A stretch of DNA of 7,993 bases from Bacteroidales bacterium (GTDB lineage Bacteria > Bacteroidota > Bacteroidia > Bacteroidales > F082). Below the pieces are notes generated by a model. The model searched no databases. It was given only the letters and a program-made list of their open reading frames with translations, and was not told the DNA's origin. Below, in pieces: positions 1 through 4,942 of the stretch (positions within the stretch are counted from its first letter, which is position 1; every line of letters begins with the position of its first letter). The stretch is taken from the NCBI GenBank assembly GCA_017616675.1, contig JAFZXR010000080.1, forward strand, positions 1 through 7,993, in the 5' to 3' direction. The position numbers were made by a program, and so were the translations under genes.

Positions 1-17
1 AAATGAGCTACTTCCGC
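1..17 (-). tRNA. 5' end of a tRNA, probably tRNA-Gly (cut by window edge)
   Basis: Read on the minus strand, the first 17 bases give a 7-nt acceptor strand GCGGAAG, then T8-A9, then GCTC and the first D-loop bases, which is the standard start of a tRNA. The anticodon lies outside the window, so the identity is inferred: GCGGAAG fits bacterial tRNA-Gly, and Tyr followed by Gly is the order I recall ahead of tuf in Bacteroidota. Only 6 nt separate it from the tRNA-Tyr gene, so the two must be co-transcribed and separated by processing. Confidence 0.65.
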
Positions 18-23
18 CTCTCG

Positions 24-105
24 TGGGGGAGGGTGGACTCGAACCACCGAACTCATCCGAGGACAGATTTACAGTCTGTTGCAATTGCCGCTATGCGACT
101 CCCCC
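24..105 (-). tRNA. tRNA-Tyr (anticodon GUA)
   Basis: An 82-nt class II tRNA with a long variable arm. The acceptor arms GGGGGAG and CTCCCCC pair perfectly, the discriminator is A, and no CCA is encoded. The anticodon loop reads CTGTAAA, giving GTA, which decodes UAU/UAC. The T-arm carries the usual GGTTCGAGTCC-type sequence. It is third in a minus-strand series after two tRNA-Thr genes, separated from the nearer one by 27 nt, and is probably on the same transcript. Confidence 0.96.
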
Positions 106-132
106 TTCTTGCCTTAACAACTTTTAACTTCG

Positions 133-204
133 AGCCGGCAGAGGGATTTGGACCCCCGACCCCGAGATTACAAATCACGTGCTCTACCGCTGAGCTATGC
201 CGGC
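133..204 (-). tRNA. tRNA-Thr (anticodon UGU), distal copy
   Basis: A 72-nt cloverleaf. The acceptor GCCGGCA pairs with TGCCGGC, the discriminator is T, and CCA is not encoded. The anticodon loop TTTGTAA gives TGT, which decodes ACA. It is identical over all 72 nt to the copy at 225-296, and the spacer between the copies is 20 nt. It lies in the same minus-strand cluster as tRNA-Tyr. Confidence 0.95.
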
Positions 205-224
205 ATTCTTGCTAAGGCTCCGTG

Positions 225-296
225 AGCCGGCAGAGGGATTTGGACCCCCGACCCCGAGATTACAAATCACGTGCTCTACCGCTGAGCTATGCCGGC
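225..296 (-). tRNA. tRNA-Thr (anticodon UGU), promoter-proximal copy
   Basis: This 72-nt tRNA is base-for-base identical to the tRNA-Thr at 133-204 and is the first tRNA after the promoter at 357-386. The 92-nt repeat unit (tRNA plus spacer) looks like a recent tandem duplication or a gene-converted pair. Identical neighbours can raise tRNA dosage and are prone to copy-number change by recombination. Confidence 0.95.
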
Positions 297-356
297 CTTA
301 TTTCAAAGAACTGTAACAAAAAAAGCACACCACTTCCTTTCATCGAAAATGGTGCG

Positions 357-386
357 CAAAATTACAACTTTTTTGTATACCGCCAA
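357..386 (-). promoter_or_regulatory. Promoter of the tRNA-Thr/Thr/Tyr/Gly cluster
   Basis: On the minus strand there is a perfect -7 box TAATTTTG at 364-357. About 19 nt upstream is GTTG, one mismatch from the -33 consensus TTTG. The start of transcription would fall near 350, leaving roughly 55 nt of leader before the first tRNA. Directly upstream (388-425) is an almost pure A/T stretch that may help the promoter. Bacteroidota promoters of this form drive housekeeping genes. The box positions are seen; the activity is inferred. Confidence 0.65.
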
Positions 387-458
387 CCTTTTTTTAGAAA
401 TTTTTTAATTTTTTTTTCAAAAAGGCGGCCAAATTATTGTGTATCAACAGAATAAGCC

Positions 459-755
459 CTATTTGTCGAAGCGATTCTTGTACTTTTCAACCTGGTTTTT
501 CAATGCGTCGATGGCCTTATCGACAGCCTCCTCGAACGTCTTGCACTGCTTACTTGAATATAAATCGTTGCCTTTTAACAAAATTCTGACGTCGGCAATC
601 TTGTTTTCCGGCGCATCGGTATTGTCCAACTTCAACGTCACCTCGGCTCCCTGTGCGTCGTCAACCTTGCCGCACAATTTCTCAATCTTGTTTGTGATAA
701 AGTCTTCCAACTTGCTGTCAGCCTTGAAATGGACCGCGTTAATCGTAATTTTCAT
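459..755 (-). CDS. hpf: Short ribosome hibernation-promoting factor (HPF/YfiA family)
   Basis: This encodes 98 residues. The family binds the 30S decoding region, blocks mRNA and tRNA sites, and stores ribosomes as inactive particles in slow growth. The sequence has the beta-alpha-beta-beta-beta-alpha layout of the family: MKITINAVHF opens strand 1, helix 1 is about 14-30, the strands run about 36-60, and CKTFEEAVDKAIDALKNQ (71-88) is the second helix with the usual acidic-then-basic face. The C-terminal dimerisation domain of long HPF is absent, and 98 residues is normal for Bacteroidota. The ATG at 755 is chosen because an AGGAGG lies 5 nt upstream and homology begins there; an in-frame GTG at 806 would add 17 unrelated residues and overlap xerC. 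It lies 40 nt downstream of xerC, so the two are probably one operon. No clear terminator follows, so transcripts may continue into the tRNA cluster. Confidence 0.93.
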   Translation of the reverse strand: MKITINAVHFKADSKLEDFITNKIEKLCGKVDDAQGAEVTLKLDNTDAPENKIADVRILLKGNDLYSSKQCKTFEEAVDKAIDALKNQVEKYKNRFDK

Positions 756-759
756 AATT

Positions 760-766
760 ACCTCCT
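760..766 (-). promoter_or_regulatory. Strong Shine-Dalgarno sequence of hpf
   Basis: The minus strand reads AGGAGGT followed by AATT and the ATG, so the AGGAGG core sits 5 nt from the start codon. This is a 7-nt match to the anti-SD of 16S rRNA. It fixes the hpf start. It is the only AGGAGG-type site I found upstream of any gene in this window; the other leaders are AT-rich or at most weakly purine-rich, as expected for Bacteroidota. Confidence 0.85.
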
Positions 767-795
767 GTTTAAAATAATTAAAAAATATTTTTTTA

Positions 796-1680
796 TCATT
801 CATCACCCAAAGGATGGGCGGTCTGATATATCTCTTTCAACTGCTCGATAGTATTGTGAGTGTAAATCTGCGTCGAGCTTAAACTACTGTGCCCCAAAAT
901 CTTCTGTATCGCCCTGATGTCGGCACCCTCGTTGAGCATGTGCGTGGCGAAAGTATGCCTCAAAACATGCGGACTCTTCTGCTCGAGCGTCGTAACACCC
1001 TCCAAAATCCTATGAACCACTCTATACACAAAGGTCGGACTCATCTCCTTGCCCTTGTCGTCGACTATTAATATAACGTTTTCGCGCACCGGAAATTGTT
1101 CGTCGCGAACTTTTTTATATCCGTCGATTATCTCCAGCAAAGGCTTGCTTATCGGGATGATGCGCTCCTTGTTTCTCTTGCCCCTCACCTTCAGCTGCAT
1201 CGTGATAGGATCCACATCATTATCCTTCAATCCCCGCAGCTCCGCCTGACGCATGCCCGTCTGGTAAAGCATCTCAAACAAAAGCTCGTCGCGCAGCACC
1301 TTAAAGTCGCCGTCACCGTCGAAACTCACCTTCTCTATGTCGTGCTCTGGCACAAACTTCGCCAGCTCCTTGGGCTGCTTCAGCGACTTGATGCCCTGCA
1401 TGGGCGACATCTCTATCACCTCCTCGCGCAGACAAAACTTGTAGAACGAACGCAGCGACGACATCTTGCGGTTTATCGAACGGTTTTCCTCCCCTTTTTC
1501 TTTCAGGGAAACGATGTACGAACGCGCCATTGCTGTGGTCGCCTTTGTGATGTCTTTAAGCTCGTATATATTAATAAGGTATGCCCCGAACTGTTCCAAG
1601 TCGCGCTTATACGCTGATACAGTGAGATTTGAGTATCTCCTCTCCGTTTTTATGTATCTAAAAAACCTCTCAAGCATCAT
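796..1680 (-). CDS. xerC: Tyrosine recombinase XerC/XerD type
   Basis: This encodes 294 residues. Xer recombinases resolve chromosome dimers at dif with a partner Xer and FtsK at the septum. The N-terminal SAM-like core-binding domain is about 1-85 and the catalytic domain about 105-285. The full catalytic set is visible: Arg144 (TGMRQAELRGL), Lys168 (RGKRNKER), His238-x-x-Arg241 (HVLRHTF), His264 (LGHSS) and Tyr273 (IYTH). Spacings and length match E. coli XerC/D closely. The ATG at 1680 is preferred over an in-frame TTG at 1701, because that TTG lies inside the -7 promoter box at 1699-1706 and would not be transcribed; the ATG at 1677 is an equally plausible start. XerC and XerD cannot be separated from one sequence, so the symbol follows local gene order. 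It is likely co-transcribed with hpf. Confidence 0.92.
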   Translation of the reverse strand: MMLERFFRYIKTERRYSNLTVSAYKRDLEQFGAYLINIYELKDITKATTAMARSYIVSLKEKGEENRSINRKMSSLRSFYKFCLREEVIEMSPMQGIKSLKQPKELAKFVPEHDIEKVSFDGDGDFKVLRDELLFEMLYQTGMRQAELRGLKDNDVDPITMQLKVRGKRNKERIIPISKPLLEIIDGYKKVRDEQFPVRENVILIVDDKGKEMSPTFVYRVVHRILEGVTTLEQKSPHVLRHTFATHMLNEGADIRAIQKILGHSSLSSTQIYTHNTIEQLKEIYQTAHPLGDE

Positions 1681-1698
1681 TCCGAACTTTTCCGACTT

Positions 1699-1730
1699 CA
1701 AAGATACGATATTAATTTTAGAAATGCAAG
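1699..1730 (-). promoter_or_regulatory. Promoter of xerC-hpf
   Basis: The minus strand has a perfect -7 box TATCTTTG (1706-1699) and, 20 nt upstream, CTTG (1730-1727), one mismatch from the -33 consensus. Transcription would begin near 1692, about 12 nt before the ATG at 1680. The same CTTG-N20-TATCTTTG arrangement appears before the gene at 6384. It lies downstream of the rpsU terminator, so xerC-hpf has its own start. Confidence 0.7.
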
Positions 1731-1752
1731 ATTTTTTTAATTTATTTTTACT

Positions 1753-1819
1753 TTGGCTTTTAGCCTTTGGCTATTAGCCACCGACGAACCGAGGCCAAAG
1801 GCCAATAGCTAATTGCCAA
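1753..1819. repeat. Inverted pair of 7-nt-period tandem repeats
   Basis: Two arrays of four heptamers face each other. The left array (1753-1780) reads TTGGCTT, TTAGCCT, TTGGCTA, TTAGCCA. The right array (1792-1819) reads AGGCCAA, AGGCCAA, TAGCTAA, TTGCCAA, which is the left type on the other strand. An 11-nt centre (1781-1791) separates them. The whole can fold into an imperfect hairpin with a stem of about 28 bp. It sits between the rpsU terminator and the xerC promoter and codes for nothing visible. Its unit matches the heptamers at 4813 and 6261 when read as RGYYNWW. Confidence 0.75.
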
Positions 1820-1824
1820 CAGCA

Positions 1825-1858
1825 AAAGAGTCGCTGCGGGAATCCGCAGCGACTCTTT
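1825..1858 (-). terminator. Strong intrinsic terminator of rpsU
   Basis: A perfect 15-bp stem (1825-1839 with 1844-1858) closes a 4-nt loop. On the minus strand the stem ends in CTCTTTT, giving a short T-run. It starts 31 nt after the rpsU stop codon, so rpsU is probably a monocistronic unit. The other strand also ends in a T-rich tract and could act weakly in that direction. Confidence 0.85.
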
Positions 1859-1889
1859 CTTGATTCTATTCTTGCTAAGTGTGAATCGA

Positions 1890-2087
1890 TTAGGCGTTTT
1901 CTTCAGCCTGACGGAGTTTCTGAACGTAGATGGCCTTCTGAAGAGCCTCACGTTTGATAACTGATGGTTTTGTGAACTTCTGGCGGTTGCGCAATTCTTT
2001 CACAACACCGGTTTTCTCATACTTTCTCTTGTAGCGTTTTAAAGCGCGATCGATGCTTTCACCGTCTTTTACAGGAATAATAATCAT
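1890..2087 (-). CDS. rpsU: 30S ribosomal protein bS21
   Basis: This encodes 65 residues, the standard length for Bacteroidota S21. The N-terminus MIIIPVKDGESIDRALKRYK is the family signature; a strongly basic middle (about 17-50) and a helical charged C-terminus (KLRQAEENA) follow. The protein sits on the 30S platform next to the 3' end of 16S rRNA. In Bacteroidota structural work it helps cover the anti-SD with bS6 and bS18, which explains poor SD use. The start is the ATG at 2087; upstream is a purine tract (GAGAGAG) but no AGGAGG. It has its own promoter (2149-2180) and terminator (1825-1858), and xerC-hpf lies downstream in the same direction. Confidence 0.96.
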   Translation of the reverse strand: MIIIPVKDGESIDRALKRYKRKYEKTGVVKELRNRQKFTKPSVIKREALQKAIYVQKLRQAEENA

Positions 2088-2148
2088 TTTTAATACTCTC
2101 TCTTTCTTTTAATTGTTAAACTAAAAAAATTGTCTCAAAACGAGGGTG

Positions 2149-2180
2149 CAAAAATACAACAATTTTCAATATGTAGAAAA
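2149..2180 (-). promoter_or_regulatory. Promoter of rpsU
   Basis: The minus strand has a -7 box TATTTTTG (2156-2149), matching TAnnTTTG, with a T-rich -33 region (TTTT, 2180-2177) 20 nt upstream instead of TTTG. The transcription start should be near 2142, giving a leader of about 55 nt before rpsU. Inside that leader a tiny stem (CTC, loop GTTTT, GAG) and a run of seven T are visible, with no convincing attenuator. Confidence 0.55.
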
Positions 2181-2199
2181 ATTTTTTGCAAAATTTTTC

Positions 2200-2301
2200 A
2201 ATGTGGTCGCTTCGCTCCAATGTGCCGTTACGCGGAATGTGAACAAATTTCAACACATTCTGCGAAGCAGCACATTTCACGAACGAAGTGAGTGACACAT
2301 T
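2200..2301. repeat. Structured intergenic element of AATGTG/CACATT hexamers
   Basis: Three direct AATGTG copies (2200-2205, 2219-2224, 2236-2241) are followed by three inverted CACATT copies (2254-2259, 2271-2276, 2296-2301) about a central AAATTT. The spacers are small palindromes or hairpin-like, for example CTGCGAAGCAG at 2260-2270 and CCGTTACGCGG at 2225-2235. The two inner copies extend into an 11-bp stem, 2231-2241 with 2254-2264, with one G-T pair and a 12-nt loop. Its right end overlaps the stop codon of the peptidase by two bases, so it forms the 3' end of that mRNA. No ORF, T-run terminator or target-site duplication is visible. Confidence 0.7.
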
Positions 2302-4522
2302 ATTTGAGTAAGTGTTCAAACAAGAAATTGTCAATCTTCGTGAACAAGTGCATTCTGCACTCGCCATCGCCGTATTCCTGATAACCGCCGTAGATTCCGT
2401 GGTTTTTATTAGGATAAATCATCAGGTCGAACTGCACTCCGTTGGCAATCATCGACTTGATGAGCTCCATCGCGTTCTGATAGTGCACGTTGTCGTCGCC
2501 CGAGCCGTGGCAAAGCAGGTAGTTACCCTTGATCATCTTGGTGTTGCTCACTGGTGAGTTGGCGTCGTAACCCTCAGGATTTTCTTGCGGAGTGCGCATG
2601 TAACGCTCGGTGTAGATATTGTCGTAGTATCTCCAGTTTGTAACAGGCGCCACCGACACTGCCGTGCTGATGTAGTCGGCTCCCTTGGTGATGCCGTTAG
2701 CAGCCATAAATCCGCCGTAGCTCCAGCCGTAGATGGCGATCTTCTCTGGATTGACGTAAGGCTGTTTTGCCATATATTTCGCCAATGTTATCATGTCTTC
2801 GGTCTCGTATTTTCCAAGTTCGAGATATGTCATCTTCTTGAACATCTCGCCTTGAGCGCCGCTGCCACGGTTGTTGATCGAAACCGAGATGATGCCTTTC
2901 TGTGCGAGCAGCTGCATCCAGTCCCAATCGCTGTTGTCCCACTGGTTGAGCACGGTCTGATGTCCAGGACCGCCGTAAACGTAAATCAACACCGGGTATT
3001 TCTTGTTCGGGTCGAAGTCAGGAGGCAGAATCTCCCACGCGTCAACGTCGACGGTAGTTCCGTCAGGCATCACAAACGCCGGGTCGCTAATCTTGATGAG
3101 CTTCTTCTCGCTGAGGTTGTACTCCTTGAGGCGCTCCACAAGCTCGTGGTTGTCTTCAAGCACCCTCACGACCTTGCCTTTATTATTATATAAGGTATAT
3201 TCGTAAGGTTTTGTAACAGTCGAATATCTATTGATGAAATATTTAAAAGTATTGCTGAATGTTGCAGTGTTAACGCCTTCATTACCAACGATTTGACGCA
3301 TCATACCTTTAAGATTTACAGCATAAATCTGACGCTCAATCGGTGATTTTTTAGCAGCCTGAAAATAAATCTCTTTTCCGTCAAAACCGTAAATCTTGGT
3401 CACATCCCAGTCGCCGAAAGTGAGTGCTCTGACGTTCGAGCCATCGAGTTGGCAGATGTAGATATGGTTGTAACCCGAGCGCTCGCTGGTGATGAGGAAC
3501 TGTTTTCCATCCTTGAGGAAGGTCCAGTCGTCGGTGATGTCGATGTAATATTTGTTTTGCTCGTCGTAAAACACCTTTGACTCGCCCGTAGTTGCATTGG
3601 CAGCCAAAATCTCGAGGTGGTTCTGATGACGGTTAAGTCGTTGAATAGCAAGCACATTGGCATCTTGAGTCCATTTCATTCTCGGCAGATAGATGTCGGT
3701 CTCTTCGCCAGTGTCCATCTTCTTTGAAGTGTCGCTTGCAAGGTCGTAAACATAAACCTCAACCACCGAGTTATCCTCGCCTGCCTTAGGATATTTGAAG
3801 CTATACCATTCAGGATAGAGGCCTTCGAACTCCTCCATCTGGAACTCTCTCACCTTCGATTCGTCGAATTTATAATAAGCTATTTTTTTGCTATCCGGCG
3901 ACCAGAAGAAACCTTGCGAGAAGCTGAATTCCTCCTCGTAAACCCAGTCGGGAGCACCATTAATTATATTATTGTAAAGTCCGTCGAAAGTGAATTGTTT
4001 CTCGTCGTTTTTATTTAAGTCTTTGATAAACAAATTGTTATCGCGCATAAATGCAACCTTCGTGCCATCAGGCGAGAACGATGCCAAGCGCTGACTGCCG
4101 TTATCCGAAAGAGGTTTTAAGCTCTTGGTTTTAATGTCGTAAACGTAATAATCGGCGGTGAACGAGTGACGGTAGATGTAGTTCACATTGGTGAGGAACA
4201 GAGCCTTCGTCTCGTCGTCGCTGAGAACGTAATTATAAGCTCGAATCGGCAATGAGTCGCCTTCAGGGATAAGTTCTCTGAAGCTGAACAGCGTCTTGAC
4301 CATTTTGCCGGTTTTGTAGTTATAAATGTTGAACTCTCCGCGTTCGATGGTGCCGTAAGTCTCGCCGTCGCGCATCGGATTCATGCCTCTGACGCCTTTG
4401 GTTTGGAATGTCGGACGCTCGTAGAGGTCGGAAAGATCGATGTTTTTCTTTTCCTGTGCGTAGGTTGTAGCATTTAGGATTAAAGCTAACGCAATGATTA
4501 ACAGATACTTAACTAATTTCAT
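2300..4522 (-). CDS. dpp4: Secreted dipeptidyl peptidase IV (S9B prolyl oligopeptidase family)
   Basis: This encodes 740 residues. It removes X-Pro or X-Ala dipeptides from peptide N-termini, outside the cytoplasm, and would serve peptide nutrition. A signal peptide covers 1-22 (KYLLIIALALIL core, cut before Gln23). The beta-propeller domain spans about 40-490 and includes WVYEEEF, whose glutamates 196-198 match the pair that anchors the substrate amino group. The alpha/beta hydrolase domain is about 500-740, with YVYGGPG (oxyanion region), Ser601 in GWSYGG, Asp676 in GDDNVH and His708 in NKNHG. The Ser-Asp-His spacing of 75 and 32 equals what I recall for the Porphyromonas enzyme. The ATG at 4522 is chosen because the signal peptide starts there and a promoter lies just upstream; an in-frame extension to 4693 would read back through a tRNA gene. 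The stop codon merges into the repeat element at 2200-2301. Confidence 0.94.
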   Translation of the reverse strand: MKLVKYLLIIALALILNATTYAQEKKNIDLSDLYERPTFQTKGVRGMNPMRDGETYGTIERGEFNIYNYKTGKMVKTLFSFRELIPEGDSLPIRAYNYVLSDDETKALFLTNVNYIYRHSFTADYYVYDIKTKSLKPLSDNGSQRLASFSPDGTKVAFMRDNNLFIKDLNKNDEKQFTFDGLYNNIINGAPDWVYEEEFSFSQGFFWSPDSKKIAYYKFDESKVREFQMEEFEGLYPEWYSFKYPKAGEDNSVVEVYVYDLASDTSKKMDTGEETDIYLPRMKWTQDANVLAIQRLNRHQNHLEILAANATTGESKVFYDEQNKYYIDITDDWTFLKDGKQFLITSERSGYNHIYICQLDGSNVRALTFGDWDVTKIYGFDGKEIYFQAAKKSPIERQIYAVNLKGMMRQIVGNEGVNTATFSNTFKYFINRYSTVTKPYEYTLYNNKGKVVRVLEDNHELVERLKEYNLSEKKLIKISDPAFVMPDGTTVDVDAWEILPPDFDPNKKYPVLIYVYGGPGHQTVLNQWDNSDWDWMQLLAQKGIISVSINNRGSGAQGEMFKKMTYLELGKYETEDMITLAKYMAKQPYVNPEKIAIYGWSYGGFMAANGITKGADYISTAVSVAPVTNWRYYDNIYTERYMRTPQENPEGYDANSPVSNTKMIKGNYLLCHGSGDDNVHYQNAMELIKSMIANGVQFDLMIYPNKNHGIYGGYQEYGDGECRMHLFTKIDNFLFEHLLK

Positions 4523-4543
4523 TTTTATAAGGATTTGAAAATT

Positions 4544-4574
4544 CAAAGATACATAAAAATTTTTTACAAAAAAA
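4544..4574 (-). promoter_or_regulatory. Promoter of the dipeptidyl peptidase gene
   Basis: The minus strand carries a perfect -7 box TATCTTTG (4551-4544). The -33 region is only a T-run (TTTT at 4574-4571 with a 19-nt spacer). The start would be near 4537, giving a leader of about 15 nt. It is back to back with the valine tRNA promoter; the two -33 regions are one base apart. Confidence 0.6.
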
Positions 4575-4575
4575 G

Positions 4576-4606
4576 TTTGTAGGAATAAAAATTTGTTGTA
4601 CTTTTG
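4576..4606 (+). promoter_or_regulatory. Promoter of the tRNA-Val operon
   Basis: TTTG at 4576-4579, exactly 19 nt, then TACTTTTG at 4599-4606: both boxes match the Bacteroidota consensus fully. Transcription should start near 4612, only about 6 nt before the mature 5' end of tRNA-Val(GAC), so little leader is left for RNase P to remove. Confidence 0.85.
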
Positions 4607-4617
4607 CAGCCGCAAAT

Positions 4618-4692
4618 GGGACGGTAGCTCAGTTGGTTTAGAGCGCATGCTTGACAGGCATGAGGTCACAAGTTCGATCCTTGTTCGCCCCA
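4618..4692 (+). tRNA. tRNA-Val (anticodon GAC)
   Basis: A 75-nt cloverleaf. The anticodon stem CATGC/GCATG closes the loop TTGACAG, giving GAC, which decodes GUC/GUU. The D-stem (GCTC/GAGC) and T-stem (ACAAG/CTTGT) are perfect, the discriminator is A, and CCA is not encoded. The acceptor strands GGGACGG and TCGCCCC leave an A4-C69 mismatch and a G7-U66 wobble, which is unusual. A T-run (4694-4700) follows before the second tRNA. Confidence 0.95.
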
Positions 4693-4708
4693 CTTTTTTT
4701 ATTGCATC

Positions 4709-4783
4709 GGGTCGTTAGCCCAGTTGGTTTAGAGCGCTGCCTTCACACGGCAGAGGTCACTGGTTCGAGTCCAGTACGACCCA
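4709..4783 (+). tRNA. tRNA-Val (anticodon CAC)
   Basis: A 75-nt cloverleaf. The acceptor GGGTCGT/ACGACCC is perfect. The anticodon stem CTGCC/GGCAG closes the loop TTCACAC, giving CAC, which decodes GUG. The T-arm is canonical, the discriminator is A, and no CCA is encoded. The D-stem GCCC/GAGC has a C12-A23 mismatch. It lies 16 nt after tRNA-Val(GAC), in one transcript ended by the terminator at 4785. A tRNA-Val(UAC) is expected elsewhere in the genome. Confidence 0.95.
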
Positions 4784-4784
4784 C

Positions 4785-4812
4785 AAAAAAGACGCAGAAA
4801 TGCGTCTTTTTT
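4785..4812 (+). terminator. Intrinsic terminator of the tRNA-Val operon
   Basis: The stem is GACGCA/TGCGTC with a GAAA tetraloop, extended by an A6/T6 pairing, so the T-run is also the 3' arm. It starts 2 nt after the tRNA-Val(CAC) discriminator base. Being A-flanked and T-flanked it is close to symmetrical and may work on both strands. Confidence 0.9.
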
Positions 4813-4847
4813 AGTTTAAAGTTGAAAGTTGAAAGTTGATAGTTAAA
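4813..4847. repeat. Five-unit 7-nt tandem repeat (AGTTGAA type)
   Basis: Five successive heptamers read AGTTTAA, AGTTGAA, AGTTGAA, AGTTGAT, AGTTAAA with no gaps. The array begins immediately after the T-run of the tRNA-Val terminator and ends 17 nt before the proposed -33 region of the next gene. It matches the RGYYNWW pattern of the arrays at 1753 and 6261. Confidence 0.75.
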
Positions 4848-4863
4848 ATATTTTCTTTTTTCC

Positions 4864-4894
4864 TTTTTATTTCATAAAAAACTTCGTAATTTTG
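4864..4894 (+). promoter_or_regulatory. Promoter of the aminotransferase gene
   Basis: A perfect -7 box TAATTTTG (4887-4894) is preceded, 19 nt upstream, by a T-run (TTTT at 4864-4867) in place of TTTG. The start should be near 4901, leaving a leader of about 42 nt that is A/T-rich and has no SD, as is usual for this phylum. Confidence 0.65.
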
Positions 4895-4942
4895 CATCGC
4901 AGATTTTGAAAACGGAAATAATTAAAAATCAACGATATTATC

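Noticed and set aside
756..806. Longer hpf starting at GTG 806
   Set aside because: It overlaps xerC, adds 17 unrelated residues and ignores the strong SD before the ATG at 755.
205..1879. 12-mer ATTCTTGCTAAG at 205-216 and again at 1868-1879
   Set aside because: A match of this length between AT-rich segments is expected about once or more by chance in 8 kb; no flanking similarity extends it.
2116..2299. Coding potential in the gap between rpsU and the peptidase
   Set aside because: The only open frames run through the hexamer palindromes and AT-rich promoter sequence and show no protein-like composition.
2585..3193. Open frame of 202 codons opposite the peptidase
   Set aside because: It is antisense to the catalytic domain of DPP IV, with no promoter, signal or recognisable motif.
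4523..4693. In-frame N-terminal extension of the peptidase by 57 residues
   Set aside because: It would be translated from the antisense strand of tRNA-Val(GAC) and across the -7 box; the signal peptide begins at the ATG at 4522.
4693..4700. T-run after the first tRNA-Val as a terminator
   Set aside because: The only hairpin before it is the tRNA itself, and a clear terminator follows the second tRNA 85 nt later.
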